This document shows positions 34,918 through 46,576 of a stretch of DNA of 64,000 nt, in pieces. The position numbers and the translations under genes are program-made. The notes under the pieces were generated by a model. That model ran no database searches, was not told the origin of the DNA, and saw only the letters and a list, made by a program, of their open reading frames with translations. The stretch spans positions 48,363,948-48,427,947 of the forward strand of contig OX638370.1 in assembly GCA_951812925.1 (NCBI GenBank), written 5' to 3'. Position 1 is the stretch's first letter, and each line of letters begins with the position of its first letter. This stretch comes from Calliopum simillimum. Taxonomy: Eukaryota; Arthropoda; Insecta; Diptera; Lauxaniidae.

Positions 34918-35337
34918 TACCCTATTCTCACCTGCCTGGTTAACCAGATGAATGCTGATTAAGCATTAACCAGGATAGTTTTCTATATAAAAAGCTTTTC
35001 GATTTGTATGGAAAAGATTAACTAGTTTTTAAATAATTAGATCATTTAACCCAAAAAACCAGCAGGTGGCATCTCCAAATTCAAAAAATCCCAGGGAAAT
35101 TAGGAAATTTCCTTTTCTTTTGGGAAATGTAAGATATAAACAAATAAAACATTTTGACTAAAAAGCAAATTAAAGCTAAAATCAAAAATGTGTTCGTCTC
35201 AATTGTCTTAAAAAAAAAATTTAAATAACGAAATATAAATAAATATATTTGGAAAAATAAAAGGTGTGAACGTGGTTCTGTGATTAACAAAATTTTCTGA
35301 TCTTAGGCCGGTTAACCAGGCAAGTGAGAATAGGGTA
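34918..35337. mobile_element. PIF/Harbinger-like MITE (420 bp) with TAA target duplication
   Basis: The ends taccctattctcacctgcct and, inverted, taccctattctcacttgcct continue with ggttaacc, giving 28-bp inverted repeats with one mismatch. TAA stands on both sides (34915-34917, 35338-35340), a TWA-type 3-bp duplication. The interior is non-coding. Secondary ggttaaccag copies lie just inside both ends. Confidence 0.75.
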
Positions 35338-36033
35338 TAAGGGTGCTTTTAAGTTTCGGGAATTCAGTATCCCTAGTGTTTTCCAATTCAAATTTTGAAG
35401 ACAATTGAAAAGTTTCTAATTTTTTAGAGCACCTTTATTACTTCAGACCATATCTTCAGATCGCATTATTACATTGTGTTTTATTATGAAAAAATCCAAT
35501 TCATTAAAAAAATTTAATTATCTCGTTGAAACTTCCATGCGATGATTTTTTTACTATTTTGGAGTAAGTTTATCTCAATAAGGGTGTATTGATCGTCTTA
35601 AAAAGTATTTAATTGACGACACACCATCCAAAACCAGAGCGTATGTGTGGTCCTTTAATATCCAGTCACAATTTAGAGTTAAGGGGGAGGGGGTCTTTAG
35701 TTCACCCCTGAATCCGCCACTGGAACTAGTCAAAATACTTCAACAAATGAAATCAGATTGTACTTAAAGAATGAAAAGCTCAACATTTATTTTTAATATA
35801 CGTAACTGTTTGCATCAATATCCTACCGGTGACTATTTATTTAATTCGTAATTATTTATTTATTTTATCAATTATTTCATTAGTTTCACATTATGTAATG
35901 AGCGGAAAAATGTAATTTCTGAGCCAAAATCGAACATATCCCACCGAACTTTTACCGAGACAGTACATTACCTTTTATAAATATGAAAATTAAAAAAACT
36001 AATTTTTCGATTATTTTCTGATTCTATTTTCAG
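35338..36033 (+). other. kn: end of the upstream kn intron with 3' splice site
   Basis: The intron closes with gattctattttcag at 36020-36033, a good polypyrimidine tract plus AG. The rest of this stretch shows no coding or repeat signal. The intron must start upstream of the window, since no earlier kn exon is recognisable, so it is at least 36 kb. Confidence 0.7.
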
Positions 36034-36251
36034 TTTGGGCATAGGACGTGCACATTTTGAAAAACAACCTCCAAGTAATCTGCGGAAATCAAATTTTTTT
36101 CATTTTGTTATCGCACTTTATGACCGTGCTGGCCAACCCATTGAAATTGAACGTACAGCATTTATTGGATTTATTGAAAAGGATTCGGAATCAGATGCGA
36201 CAAAGACGAATAACGGTATTCAATATAGATTGCAACTGCTGTACGCAAATG
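36034..36251 (+). CDS. kn: knot/collier (EBF/COE transcription factor), internal exon of the DNA-binding domain
   Basis: The exon is 218 bp: one base completing a split codon, 72 full codons, and the first base of the next. It reads [19 protein letters not shown], then [32 protein letters not shown] and [16 protein letters not shown]. This is the start of the COE DNA-binding domain, nearly identical across animals (vertebrate EBF1 has the same [20 protein letters not shown] core). COE proteins are nuclear dimeric transcription factors; in Drosophila kn acts in head, wing-vein, muscle and neuron specification and in blood-cell development. Acceptor ttttcag precedes 36034; donor G|gtaagt follows 36251. 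The variable ESDA stretch sits where family members differ. Confidence 0.97.
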
Positions 36252-38637
36252 GTAAGTAAAGATGAATTTATATTTATAGATCAATAGATTTAGATTTAGA
36301 TTTAACACTATGCTGTGTTTGATTTTTAAGAAAGCATGGTATTCATAAGGACACTCTATAGTGCACAATCCATTATAATATCTTTGTAATAGGCTAAAAC
36401 ACACTTTGTTAGGACGTTGTTCGAAGAAATCAATAGAGGAAACAGTATCCTTCGTTACACATCCTTGAACTCTGTCTAGCACACGGTGCTCTTGAACAGT
36501 CGATAGGTTTTTTGAATATGTGGAGAAAATCTGTGATTGGGGTTTCATTTGTATTAGTTTAGTGGTCTGAAAAATTTAATCCCCGAAATCGTAGCTGATC
36601 ATCCCCGCGAAATATCGCAAAAATACATATCCCATATAAAACAAAAAAAATTCAGAAAAAAAAACGCAACAAACAAATATAAAAATAGTTATATTTAATG
36701 TATTTTGCAATGCTGAATCTGAATTCGGCCTAAAGATTGTTATATCTCATACGGTTTTTGAGATATTTTAGCATAAACAAGGAAAAAATAGCGTTTTTGC
36801 TATATTTTGAAGCTATATAACTATAGTATAGAACATTCATACGCAGAATTCGATACATTATCTGAAAGATCTAATCTTTATCTTTACAACTGCATTTAAA
36901 TTACGTCAATAGCTTAATTTTTCTCCAAAAAATCGTAGACTGAAATAATGACAAAACACGTTGTTTGCACTTTTTTAACTTTTTAGGTTAGGATATCTCC
37001 AAGAAAACTAAAGATATCGATATTATTTGAATTATGTTTAGAAGATTGATCAAAGTTTTCCATTTCTGCATCAGAATTTACGGATATAATTCCTGTTACA
37101 TAGCTCCAAAACACAGCAATAAAACATAGCATCGGCTTTTATTCCTTGTTTAGGCAATGATATCTCAAAAACCAAATAAGATACAGCAATTCTAAGGCCA
37201 GATTGGGATTTATCATTGTAAAATACATTAAAAATAACTATTTTTATATTTGTTTGTTGGGTTTTTTTCTGAATTTTTTTTATTTTATATGGGATATGTA
37301 TTTTTGCGATATTTCGCGGGGATGATCAGCTACGATTTCGGGGCTTGCATTTTTCAGACCACTAAGCTAATACAAATAAAACCCCATTCACAGATTTTCC
37401 CCACATATTCAAAAAACCTATCGACTGTTCAAGAGCACCGTGAGCAGCTCCAAGCGAGTTTTTGGAGCTCCGGCCCAGATGTGAAAATTGGCGAAATAGA
37501 TAGTTTTGTTTTTCTTACACTGTTTTAATTTACCTAAGCACTTAACTGTTTCTTACAAAACACCGAACTAATGGGATATTTCACTCCTCTGTAAGACAGC
37601 ATTGAATTTGGCCCGATCAGCACGACCCTACTTGGAATCGATATGAAATGCGCGGAGTACTTTGCAATGGACCGATAATTATAAGGGTTAGTGGCCTCGC
37701 CTTTTTTTTTAAAGTGCCATTGAGGCCTCATTAATACTGAGGTTTTCAAGGGCCCTCTTTACCGACCCAGTTCGATAGTAAATAGTCGATATCGATAAGG
37801 ACTTTCTGTCGATCAGATTTGGTCATTCATAAAGAGAGTTGGGATATACGATGAAGTCAGACCTTTTACTCTCTTAACGATTGACCTTCTGGTAGTTAAA
37901 AGATTCTCTTTCATGTATCGAGCTCATCAAGATGCTTTTCACGCTGTATTGTGGCATTACAGTGATTTTGTGCATATCTTTGTAGTCTTTAAGCTGGGGC
38001 GTAGAGAGCTTAGATAGAATTTTATTTCGGAAAGGAGGAGCGACAAGCTCTTTTGTTCTTATGCATGTATAAAAATCAAGAAACAGACGTATGCTTCTTT
38101 TTGCAAAGTAACTAGCAAATTTCGAGGGGTGGGGCCTAAAACGCTTTGAACAACCCCCAAAAATATGCTCCTGTATCATTACTGTATCATTAAAGCCCAG
38201 CGTTTATGTTTCTTTTAGCGAAATATAGTTTCCAATAAAAAATACTATAAAAATTATTTAACGCATCCCAATTTGAATTGTCATAAACTTTATAACAAAA
38301 AGCCATTCCATCCGCTTTGTGGCTTTATTCGAATCAGGGCGTAAAATAGTACATAAAAAAGCATTGGAAATTATGCATCTGTCCGAATTACTAAAAGGTG
38401 CAAGGACAGACATATATTTCTCATGTTGGGGCCATTCTGTAATGGAGTTAATTCTCTGGACCCGGCAAATCAATCTGATCATCTCTGAAAAAATCGTTCA
38501 TGATGATTGAGGCATCTCTATTTATATTTTTTTGGTATTTTCACATTTTATAGTTTAGTAATTTTATCACTATTGTATTTTAGAAAATTTTCCAAAACTG
38601 GTTGAATTTTTAAAAGCTTATTTTATTATTCTTTAAG
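36252..38637 (+). other. kn: kn intron, 2386 bp, phase 1
   Basis: It begins gtaagtaaag and ends ctttaag before the next exon. It contains a 961-bp inverted-repeat element (36482-37442) starting 230 bp after the donor. The remainder (37443-38637) has no recognisable repeats or genes. The predicted frames on the opposite strand (for example 36171-36548) overlap conserved exon sequence and are not genes. Confidence 0.9.
36482..37442. repeat. inverted-repeat element inside the kn intron, arms about 310 bp
   Basis: The ends cacggtgctcttgaacagtc and its inverse (to 37442) match, followed by cgataggttttttgaatatg, tttcattt..ttag.ttagtggtctga-like sequence, cgaaatcgtagctgatcatc, cccgcgaaatatcgcaaaaa and tacatatcccatataaaa. 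Arms are 36482-36795 and about 37135-37442. The loop (about 340 bp) contains a ttaggttaggatatctcc block shared with other inverted-repeat elements here. The arms differ at few positions, so insertion or homogenisation is recent. Confidence 0.8.
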
Positions 38638-38693
38638 GTGCACGCCAAGAACAGGACATATTTGTGCGACTCATTGATTCTGTTACGAAACAG
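38638..38693 (+). CDS. kn: knot/collier (EBF/COE), next internal exon of the DNA-binding domain
   Basis: This 56-bp exon supplies the last two bases of the Gly codon begun in the previous exon, then 18 codons: ARQEQDIFVRLIDSVTKQ. That is the direct continuation of the COE DNA-binding domain (EBF1 has ...RTEQDFYVRLIDSMTKQ at this place). Acceptor ctttaag precedes it and donor CAG|gtaagt follows, giving phase 0 for the next exon. The family then continues with a YEGQDKNPEMCRVLLTHE segment containing the zinc-knuckle region; I looked for it downstream and did not find it, so the next intron is at least 25.3 kb. The exon is too short to be found by open-frame length. Confidence 0.96.
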
Positions 38694-41600
38694 GTAAGTG
38701 CTAAAAATGAAATCATTATTCACCAAGTACTTTTACATTAAAGTGTACGTTTTTTTCAAATAGGTCGAGCTAATATATTGTATTAACCCCCATGTCATAA
38801 ACCAATTTAGAATGTTTCGTAGTTTTACTGCCTTGAAAGTAGTGATATTTAAAACTTTAAAAATAATTATAATTTTTTAATTTTAATAACAGCTTAAATT
38901 TAAATTCTTCTTATGTATTAAGTATATCCTCTCCAGACTTGTTGGCAAATAAAATGGATTGCGATACAACGGACACTCTACTCTTAAAACCTCTGATTGC
39001 ATTATAAAATTGGGCGTTCTTTTTAACATTTTCTTGCTGATGACTTCTTTCCTTCGACACGCCTTTTTTAAAGGCCAATGAATTATCACCAATGTGCACT
39101 TTTCCACATTTTAAGAAATGCTGCTGGTCTCCAGCTAACTCTGGCATAAGTTGCATTGGAAATTGATTGTCACAGTTAATTAAGTGTGTCTGAATTGAAC
39201 CCCGCTGCCAATAGTCAGAGAACGTTGAACAAACCAATAAATTGGCATGTCAAATATACAGATGTATGTTCATATGTAAGCAGCAAGGCTCTGCAAAAGG
39301 GGTGTTCATGCGAACACTCATGATTTTAATACCCTTTGTTCAATGCTTCTGTTGTGGGTGCTGACGAGTTGTTTTCTTTTTTTTTTTTTTCATTGCATTT
39401 TTCGCAATATCCTTAACTTACCATATGTCTTTACTGGAATGATGTTTGATGGTTCTATTAACAAAGTTCAGGCATAGAAGAATGCGTTTTATCTGTTTTC
39501 AAGGACAATTAATTTCTAGGGTGACATTTTTTTTTATTAAAGTTTCTTTGAATTTTATATGGTGTAGAATTGTCAATTGATTGAAATTTGATAAAGTGAA
39601 TAGATTCCTTAATTTAGGAATCAAATTCGCTTATAATCACTATTTTAGCAAATCGGCATTTTAAATCGATTCTTTCACAGCAAACGTAATGGCTTCATTC
39701 TAAATTTCATTCATTGAAAAAAGGTTAATCTCTATAAGAAAGGATGATTGAATCTAAAATTTAAATTCTGGTATGAGATTAGTTAAGAGTGGAGTGGAGT
39801 GATGATTTTCGAAAACATCCAGGTGACAACCCTAAAAATGTTGGAGTTTCGTAGAGGTTTATAGACAGCCCCTAATCATAAAAGGAAAATTAGTTCAACA
39901 AGTCTTATGAATTAACCAATAAACAAGAATGTCTCGTAAGGTAACCATTCTCTCGGAGTAAATTTGGCGGGAGACTGACTATGCGAGAGAATGACAAAAT
40001 GTTGCAAAAACAGTAATATCATCAAGAAAATATCACTTATTATTAAAAAAAGTTTTAACTGGTGGATAGTAAATCTAATTGTTTATTGATTTAGTTACTT
40101 CAAGGCAAAAGTTTGTGTTTAGTTATATAAAAAAACTTACAGGGAGAATGACATACACTTGCGTTTATAAAAAGTTTTTAAACTTTTTTAAAAAAAACTG
40201 ACACTCACTATCGAAAAACAAAAACTGGCTGAGCTGAAAAAGAACTGAGTCTCCTCTTTATCTTCACTTTCAGTTCTCTTTTTGTTCAATATTTAAAAGA
40301 TTTACTGTTAGAATAAAAAAAAACTGAGCGGATATTTTCTAAAATGTCAATTCAATATAAAATTTTTTTTTCGAAGAGTTAACACAGAAAAACAGCAACT
40401 GAAACAATGTCGTCGTTTAAGTTTTTTTTAGAAAATAATGTCATATGCGAAACGGGCAGATAAATTGCACTAAGAAGAGGTTAGGGACAGCAGGGAGAAT
40501 GATTTTTAAAACTTTGTTACAATTTCATGGTAAAATATTTTTTTTTTTTATTCGTATAGAAGCTCTTGTTAAGTTTCTGTATTAATTGTTAAAATATTAA
40601 ATTCTAAATTTAATCGTGGTTTTGAGCCACGGTACATTGAATGGTAAACTTTTCAGAGGATCACCTATATGTTATTCCTGCAGAAATAGAATCATAATAT
40701 ATTTTATAAAAAATAGTTCCGTTTACAAAAAAATTATTAGAAAACGTTTCTTAAGTTAACATAAATTGTTAATTTAACAAATTTCAATTGCATATACTTA
40801 TTTATATGTTATTAAAGACACCCTTACAAAAGTTGGTATGCTACTGAACATTTATGTACAACTTACGCTTTCAAAATCAAGGTTCAGCGTAAATTGGTTA
40901 TTTGAATTGATTTCTTGGCATTAGTTATAAGAATAGAATATGTTTTGGCTTAAAAATAATTGGAAAAGCATTAAGTTTTCTTATTTTTCAACAAAAAGGA
41001 AAAAGTGATGGAATTACACACTTGCCCGTAATTCGGTACATTTACCTTATAATAATATAGGAATTTAAAAATTATATTGGAAACACATTTTTTTAATATT
41101 TTTCTCCATAGACAAGAAAGTGGAATAATCACCCATTACTATGAGTCTCTTAGTATTGTAACTCGGTTTTTAGTAATAGCAATACAACTATGAAAACGCG
41201 CGAATATTCAATTTACAGAGCCCATCAAACGTTTTTGAATTTTAAGTTACAAAGAAAAAAGAGTTGAGAGTGTGAAATGAACTATATATTTGAAAATTAA
41301 TTGACTTCTGTTTGTGTACGCAACTTGGCTAGGATAACTCCTGTACCCTCCCTCATATTTTTCTGATCTATAAATTGTTAACACCGTAGGCATGAAACTG
41401 AGCCGAGTTCCCAATGAAAGAAAAGAAAAACAAACCCAAACAAATGTCGCAAACAAGGAACACAGCGACGATGTGCATAAAAAATTGCACATCCGGATGA
41501 CGGAACACGTTGTAGCGAAGGATGCAAGAAACAAAGAAAAAAAGAAGCCAAATGAGGAATTTTACCTGGGAGGTTGGTTGAACTATGTTTAACATTTAGT

Positions 41601-42195
41601 CGCTGTTTTTTGGTATGGTTTTGTTTTGGTTGTAGTAATTGTTTTTACTGCTTTTTTGCAATAGGAAGGAAATGCTTACTTTTTTGTAAACGTTTATTTT
41701 CATCAGTAAGCCTCCACTCCTCTTTACTCCTTGCCTATGTGTTGGTCGTTTTTGCTTGTCGTCCTGGATGCACGACTCTACTACTACCATCATGGTTGTG
41801 CGTTCGTTGGCTTTTTCTGGCTTAATCGTCAGCTACTCTTTTGACAAATGAGTAAATAAATCAAAAGCGCGCGCAATTTTCCGGATGCGATAATTCTCTC
41901 AGGTTATTTATAACAGGTTTTATCCTGTTTGCAGTTTTTTTATTGGAATTTTTATTTTTTTAAACATTTTTTCAACGATTTATTAGTTAAATTGTTTGAC
42001 CATTATTACAAGAGGTAGGTAGGTACATATTTGCTTTTAGGTTGAAAATGTTCTTCGCTAATTTTGAAAAATATTTTAATGTGTCAGATGACACTGTTTT
42101 GAAGTAAATTTGGAATCGTAGCTTTTAGTGTTACCTGGAATTAGGAATTATGCAACGATATTTTACACAGATGCTAGGAATTGATGTCAAGAAAG
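38694..42195 (+). other. kn: start of the downstream kn intron, repeat-poor, no gene
   Basis: It begins gtaagtgcta. No transposon, tandem array or exon is recognised over 3.5 kb, in contrast with the rest of the window. Predicted frames at 41247-41825 are short, overlapping on both strands and without domains. This is a reasonable place to look for conserved enhancers. Confidence 0.55.
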
Positions 42196-42662
42196 TTAGC
42201 CCAGCCAAATTAAAGTTGTGCTGAATTGTGCTATTGCGTTGTGCCGAAAATTAAAAAAAAATATCCAATAACAAAAATTTTATAAGCAAAACAATTTTTC
42301 AGATCCGAATTAGCCCAACCATTTTTAATTTTTTTGATTTTCGGCCAAACATTCCTATATTTAAATTTTAATGAATAAAAATAAATTCACATCTACTAAT
42401 AATTTTTTTTGGGTTTTATATGTTCGAACTGCATGAAAGTATGCAGCGATTTGTGTGCCGCATTAAGAGAAGTGTTAACAGTGTTACCGTTTATGAGGAA
42501 TCCCCAAAGTACGTTTTAATGACAAGAGATAAATTTCCGTCATCTATGTCAGTTGAGTTTTCATTCTTTTAACCATAATAATAGAAGCTTATGTATTTAT
42601 TTTTGAATTTGAAATTAGAAAATGTGGATCCAGGCTCGGCAAATGTCGAGCGTGTATAAAAC

Positions 42663-44715
42663 GTAAGGAATTTTCTTTTAGGTGCCCATGGTATAACAGA
42701 GGTCTTCTTAAATTAAAAAACCTGCGGTCTAAATTTTATAAAAAGTTCATATATACTAATAATGAATTTTACTTTTTGAAATATAGGCATTATATGAGAG
42801 AGTTCAACTTTCTGGATAAGTTCCTATACCGTCAGTATATTTCGAGATTTGAAGCTAATATTAAATCAAATCCAAAATTTTTTTGGCGTTTCATTAAGTC
42901 AAAACGTGGATGTTCAAATTTTCCATCTTCTATGTTTTTGAATAATCAACTGTTGGATGAGGCGATCCGTGCTGCAAATCTTTTTGCTGACTTTTTTAAG
43001 TCTAATTTTGAATTGGATAATATCAGCAATAATTTTAATTCTACTGATATATCTGACACCCCTTTAAATTTTGGTTCCCTTTCCTTAACTGTTACGGATG
43101 TTTTGAATGGAATTAATAATTTTAAAAACTCGACTTCAGTTGACACTGATGGGTTTTCGGCATTTTTCATTAAAAACTGCGCTATTTATTTAGCATATCC
43201 TTTAATGTTAATTTTTAACTCTTCTTTGCATTGTGGTGTTTTTATTAGTGCATGGAAAATGTCTTTTATCACACCTGTGTTTAAGTCTGGTGCAAAAAAT
43301 AATGTTGCTAACTATAGACCTATTTCGAAGTTAACTACAATCTCTAAACTGTTTGAGGCTATTGTTAAAGATAAACTATCTTTTATGGTTAAAAACATAA
43401 TTTCCCCTTGTCAACATGGGTTTGTTTCGGGACGCTCTACTGTGTCTAATTTAGCATTATTCTCTGAATATTGCCTTTCAGGTTTCCAAGATGGTTGCCA
43501 GATAGACGTAATTTACACTGACTTCTCCAAAGCATTCGATAAAATCCCCCATTCTCTTTTAATTCATAAATGTAGATTATTAGGTTTTCATTCCAACTTT
43601 TTAAAATGGTTAGAATCTTATCTTTCAAATCGTCAATGTATTGTGTCGTTTGATAACGTTAAGTCCCTTCCATTTTTTGCTACATCTGGTGTCCCGCAAG
43701 GCAGCATTTTGGGTCCTTTATTGTTTGTTATTTTCATTAATGATATTACTTGTTCGTTTCGCTACTCTAAATGTTTATTATATGCTGATGATCTTAAAAT
43801 ATTTTTAAAAATTAAAAATGAATCTGATGTTGCTCGTTTACAAAGTGATGTTGACAAGCTCTACCTATGGTGCAATAATAACTTTTTGTCCCTTTATCTC
43901 AATAAATGTGTCTTTATGTCTTTCTCTAAGTGTTGTACACGCATTCCTTCATCCTATCATATTTCAAATTTTCCCCTTGTGCCTGTGAATGAGTTTAAAG
44001 ATCTAGGAGTTGTATTTGATTCTGGTTTCACATTTCATGGTCATTTTGACTATATTATTCCTAAGGCATACTCCATGCTTGCTTTTGTAAGGCGTAATAG
44101 TTCTTCTTTTAAGGACCCATATACCCTAAAGGTACTTTATACTAGTCTGGTACGATCCAGATTAGAGTACGCGTCTTTCATTTGGAGTCCATATTACCAA
44201 TCCCATAAATTGCGGCTTGAACGAATTCAAAAGTCTTTCACTAGATATTCTTTACGATCCATTTTTTCTGGTTCTAATGATGTTCTTCCTGCATATAATG
44301 CACGCTGTCTCCTTCTGGGTCTAAAAACACTTGAAGATAGACGTAATATTTTGTCCCTTTTATTCGTATTTGATATTATTAGTGGTGCTGTTGACTGCCC
44401 TGTACTTCTTAATCTTATAAATTTCAATGTTCCTTCAAGAGCCCTAAGGTTTAATGCTCCCTTTCACTTAGGTTTAGTTCGCACAAATTATGCCACAAAT
44501 GCTCCCATTTATAGAACATTAAAATTGTATAATGATATTAGTTCATATATTAACTTAGATTTCTCCTTTTCTAAAAATCAACTAAGATTATGTTTTAATA
44601 ATATTTTTTAATATAAGTGTATTTATTTTGTTGTTTATATTTTTTTTTATATAGTCTGTAAGAATGTATATTCATAGACCGAATAAATTAAATTAAATTA
44701 AATTAAATTAAATTA
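42663..44715 (+). mobile_element. 5'-truncated jockey-type non-LTR retrotransposon
   Basis: The copy starts inside ORF2 and ends with a short 3' UTR and the tail (AATTA)n at 44684-44715, as expected for target-primed reverse transcription. It interrupts the foldback left arm just after gcgtgtataaaacg, whose undisturbed counterpart is at 45880-45893. Endonuclease and ORF1 are missing. The intact frame suggests a recent insertion. Confidence 0.88.
42665..44611 (+). CDS. LINE ORF2 fragment: reverse transcriptase (jockey/CR1 group)
   Basis: The frame is open from the LINE's 5' break (reading ...PWYNRGLLKLKN) to the stop at 44611, about 648 codons. Landmarks are SDVLNGI-type linker, ITPVFKSGAKNNVANYRPIS (RT motif 1-2), CQHGFVSGRSTVSNL, VIYTDFSKAFDKIPHSLL with catalytic Asp, SGVPQGSILGPLLFVIFIND, LLYADDLKIF (the YADD catalytic pair) and LVRSRLEYASFIWSPYY. 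There is no RNase H and no C-terminal zinc knuckle. No start codon belongs to it because the N-terminal endonuclease half was lost on insertion. The RT motifs are complete. Not host coding sequence. Confidence 0.93.
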   Translation, partial: KEFSFRCPWYNRGLLKLKNLRSKFYKKFIYTNNEFYFLKYRHYMREFNFLDKFLYRQYISRFEANIKSNPKFFWRFIKSKRGCSNFPSSMFLNNQLLDEAIRAANLFADFFKSNFELDNISNNFNSTDISDTPLNFGSLSLTVTDVLNGINNFKNSTSVDTDGFSAFFIKNCAIYLAYPLMLIFNSSLHCGVFISAWKMSFITPVFKSGAKNNVANYRPISKLTTISKLFEAIVKDKLSFMVKNIISPCQHGFVSGRSTVSNLALFSEYCLSGFQDGCQIDVIYTDFSKAFDKIPHSLLIHKCRLLGFHSNFLKWLESYLSNRQCIVSFDNVKSLPFFATSGVPQGSILGPLLFVIFINDITCSFRYSKCLLYADDLKIFLKIKNESDVARLQSDVDKLYLWCNNNFLSLYLNKCVFMSFSKCCTRIPSSYHISNFPLVPVNEFKDLGVVFDSGFTFHGHFDYIIPKAYSMLAFVRRNSSSFKDPYTLKVLYTSLVRSRLEYASFIWSPYYQSHKLRLERIQKSFTRYSLRSIFSGSNDVLPAYNARCLLLGLKTLEDRRNILSLLFVFDIISGAVDCPVLLNLINFNVPSRALRFNAPFHLGLVRTNYATNAPIYRTLKLYNDISSYINLDFSFSKNQLRLCFNNIF

Positions 44716-46576
44716 AAACTAAATTAAGAAATCGAATTGAATTTAATAAAAAAATTTTTGATTTAAAAGCCTGTTTTGACAAGCATTGCCTAAAATTAAG
44801 CCAAAACAGCCTTTAAAATATAAACAAAAGTATTTGGAGTTTTAAGACGTTTTTGCAACGCCTTTGAAAAAACTCAAAATATTGTGACGTCTTTTTGCAT
44901 TTTAGGTGATGATATGTAAATATTTTGTTCAAAAAATTAGATCTTTCACTTTTTAAATGGTAATCGCTTTGCTTGCAAGAGTTGTTTTCGTACCTTTTTT
45001 AGTTTAGGAAATATAGCTAAATGAAATTGGACATTCCAATCTACCAAAAAAGTGATTTTGCAACCTTTAAGGCTGTATAACTTTTGATACGACAGTGCTT
45101 TATGCTTTAAAACTTCAAAATAAACCTACTAAAAAAATTAAAGAACTAATTTGCTGGAACCAGTATAATTTCTCTGCACTACTCTTCTGAACTATAAGCC
45201 GTACTAAAACAACCCTCAGAACGTTTCTATAATTAATTTTACGAGCTACAACGTTGTAGACAAAAATTTTTATATAGAAGAAAGCGTTAGCGAGATATTT
45301 GCACTAATCTTTTATGAGTCAAAGGGCTACAATTTAGTCCATAATACAAACTAATACTTTTTTGTCCACAAAATACTTTTTTGGTTAAATTTGGAACAAA
45401 ATCGAAATTATTCATTCTCCACACTGCCATACGCTCACCATAGATACATAAGAATGATAGAATACAAGACAACGACATGCTTGTTCTTATTCATATCTTT
45501 TCGTGACATATGTACATGGTATCAATACCAAATGCAAAAGGGCTGCCGAGTTCTTCTTTTCTGAAAAACATTTTAGCTATTTTGTGAATCTTATGAAATT
45601 TCAACATTTATGTTAATAGTAAAGTCATTTAGTAGTTTCACCTGGAAAGTTGTTCGAGATTTTTGCAAATGAGTTATTTTTATACATTTCGATGTGTTCT
45701 TTTAGAACCTCATTTTCATATTGGAAACATTGCGTCCAAAATCAGTTTTCAGGCTTTTTTGGCTATTTTTAGTTAACATCGATTTTATTTTAGGCAATAC
45801 TTGTCAAAACAGGCTTTTAAATCAAAAATATTTTTATTCAATTCAATTCGATTTCTTAATTTAGTTATGATAACGTTTTATACACGCTCTCCATTTGCGG
45901 AGGTTAGATCCACTTTTTCTAATTTCAATTTCAAAAATAAATACATAAGCTTCTATTATTATGGTTAAAAGAATGAAAACTCAACTGACATAGATGACGG
46001 AAATTTATCTCTAGTCATTAAAACGTACTTTGGGGATTCCTCATAAACGGTAACACTTCTCTTTATGCTGCACACAAATCGTTGCATATTATCATGCAGT
46101 TCGAATACATAACCCCCAAAAAAAATTTTTAGTAGATGTGAATTTATTTTTATTCATTTAAATTTAAATATAGAACATAAAAATATAAAAATTACGGCAC
46201 AACGTAGCACAACCCTAGCACAACCCTAGCACAATTCAGCACAACTTTTTTTTTTAAATTTCAATGGTTGGGCTTACTCGGATGCGAAATTGGTACTTTT
46301 CCAAAGGAACTTTTTTGTTATTGGAGTTATTTATTTTAAATTTACGGCGGAACGTGGCACAACTTAGCACAATTTTTTTTTTTTAATCTATGGAAAGTTT
46401 GACCGAAAATTCAAAAAATAAAATAAAAAAAAAATGGTTGGGCTAATTCGAATCTGAAAAATTCTTTTGCTTATAAAATTTTTGATATTGCAAATTTTTT
46501 TTCTAATTTGCGGCACAAAGCGTCACAATTCAGCACAACTTTAATTTTTTCGATTTGCGAAAATGGCTGGGCTAAC

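Larger units (their letters stand above)
42196..46576. mobile_element. foldback element with a LINE nested in its left arm
   Basis: The outer ends gttagcccagcca (42196) and tggctgggctaac (to 46576) are inverted. The arms share aaagttgtgctgaattgtg, taaattcacatctact (inverted), gcagttcgaa, acggtaacact, ccccaaagtacgttttaatg, ccgtcatctatgtcagttga and cataataatagaagcttatg. After the LINE (42663-44715) the left arm resumes with ctaaattaagaaatcgaatt and gcctgttttgacaag, matching 45787-45865. Near the outer ends a block of about 130 bp (cacaatt.agcacaactt...gcccaaccatt) is repeated, mainly in the right arm. Without the LINE it is about 2.3 kb. The loop (44810-45770) has no recognised gene. Confidence 0.8.

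Noticed and set aside
36171..36548. 125-codon minus-strand frame across the kn exon donor
   Set aside because: It overlaps conserved kn coding sequence on the other strand and the arm of the intronic inverted repeat; no domain is recognisable.
41247..41825. Overlapping 66-95 codon frames on both strands
   Set aside because: No domain, codon pattern or splice context; typical random frames in a less AT-biased intron patch.
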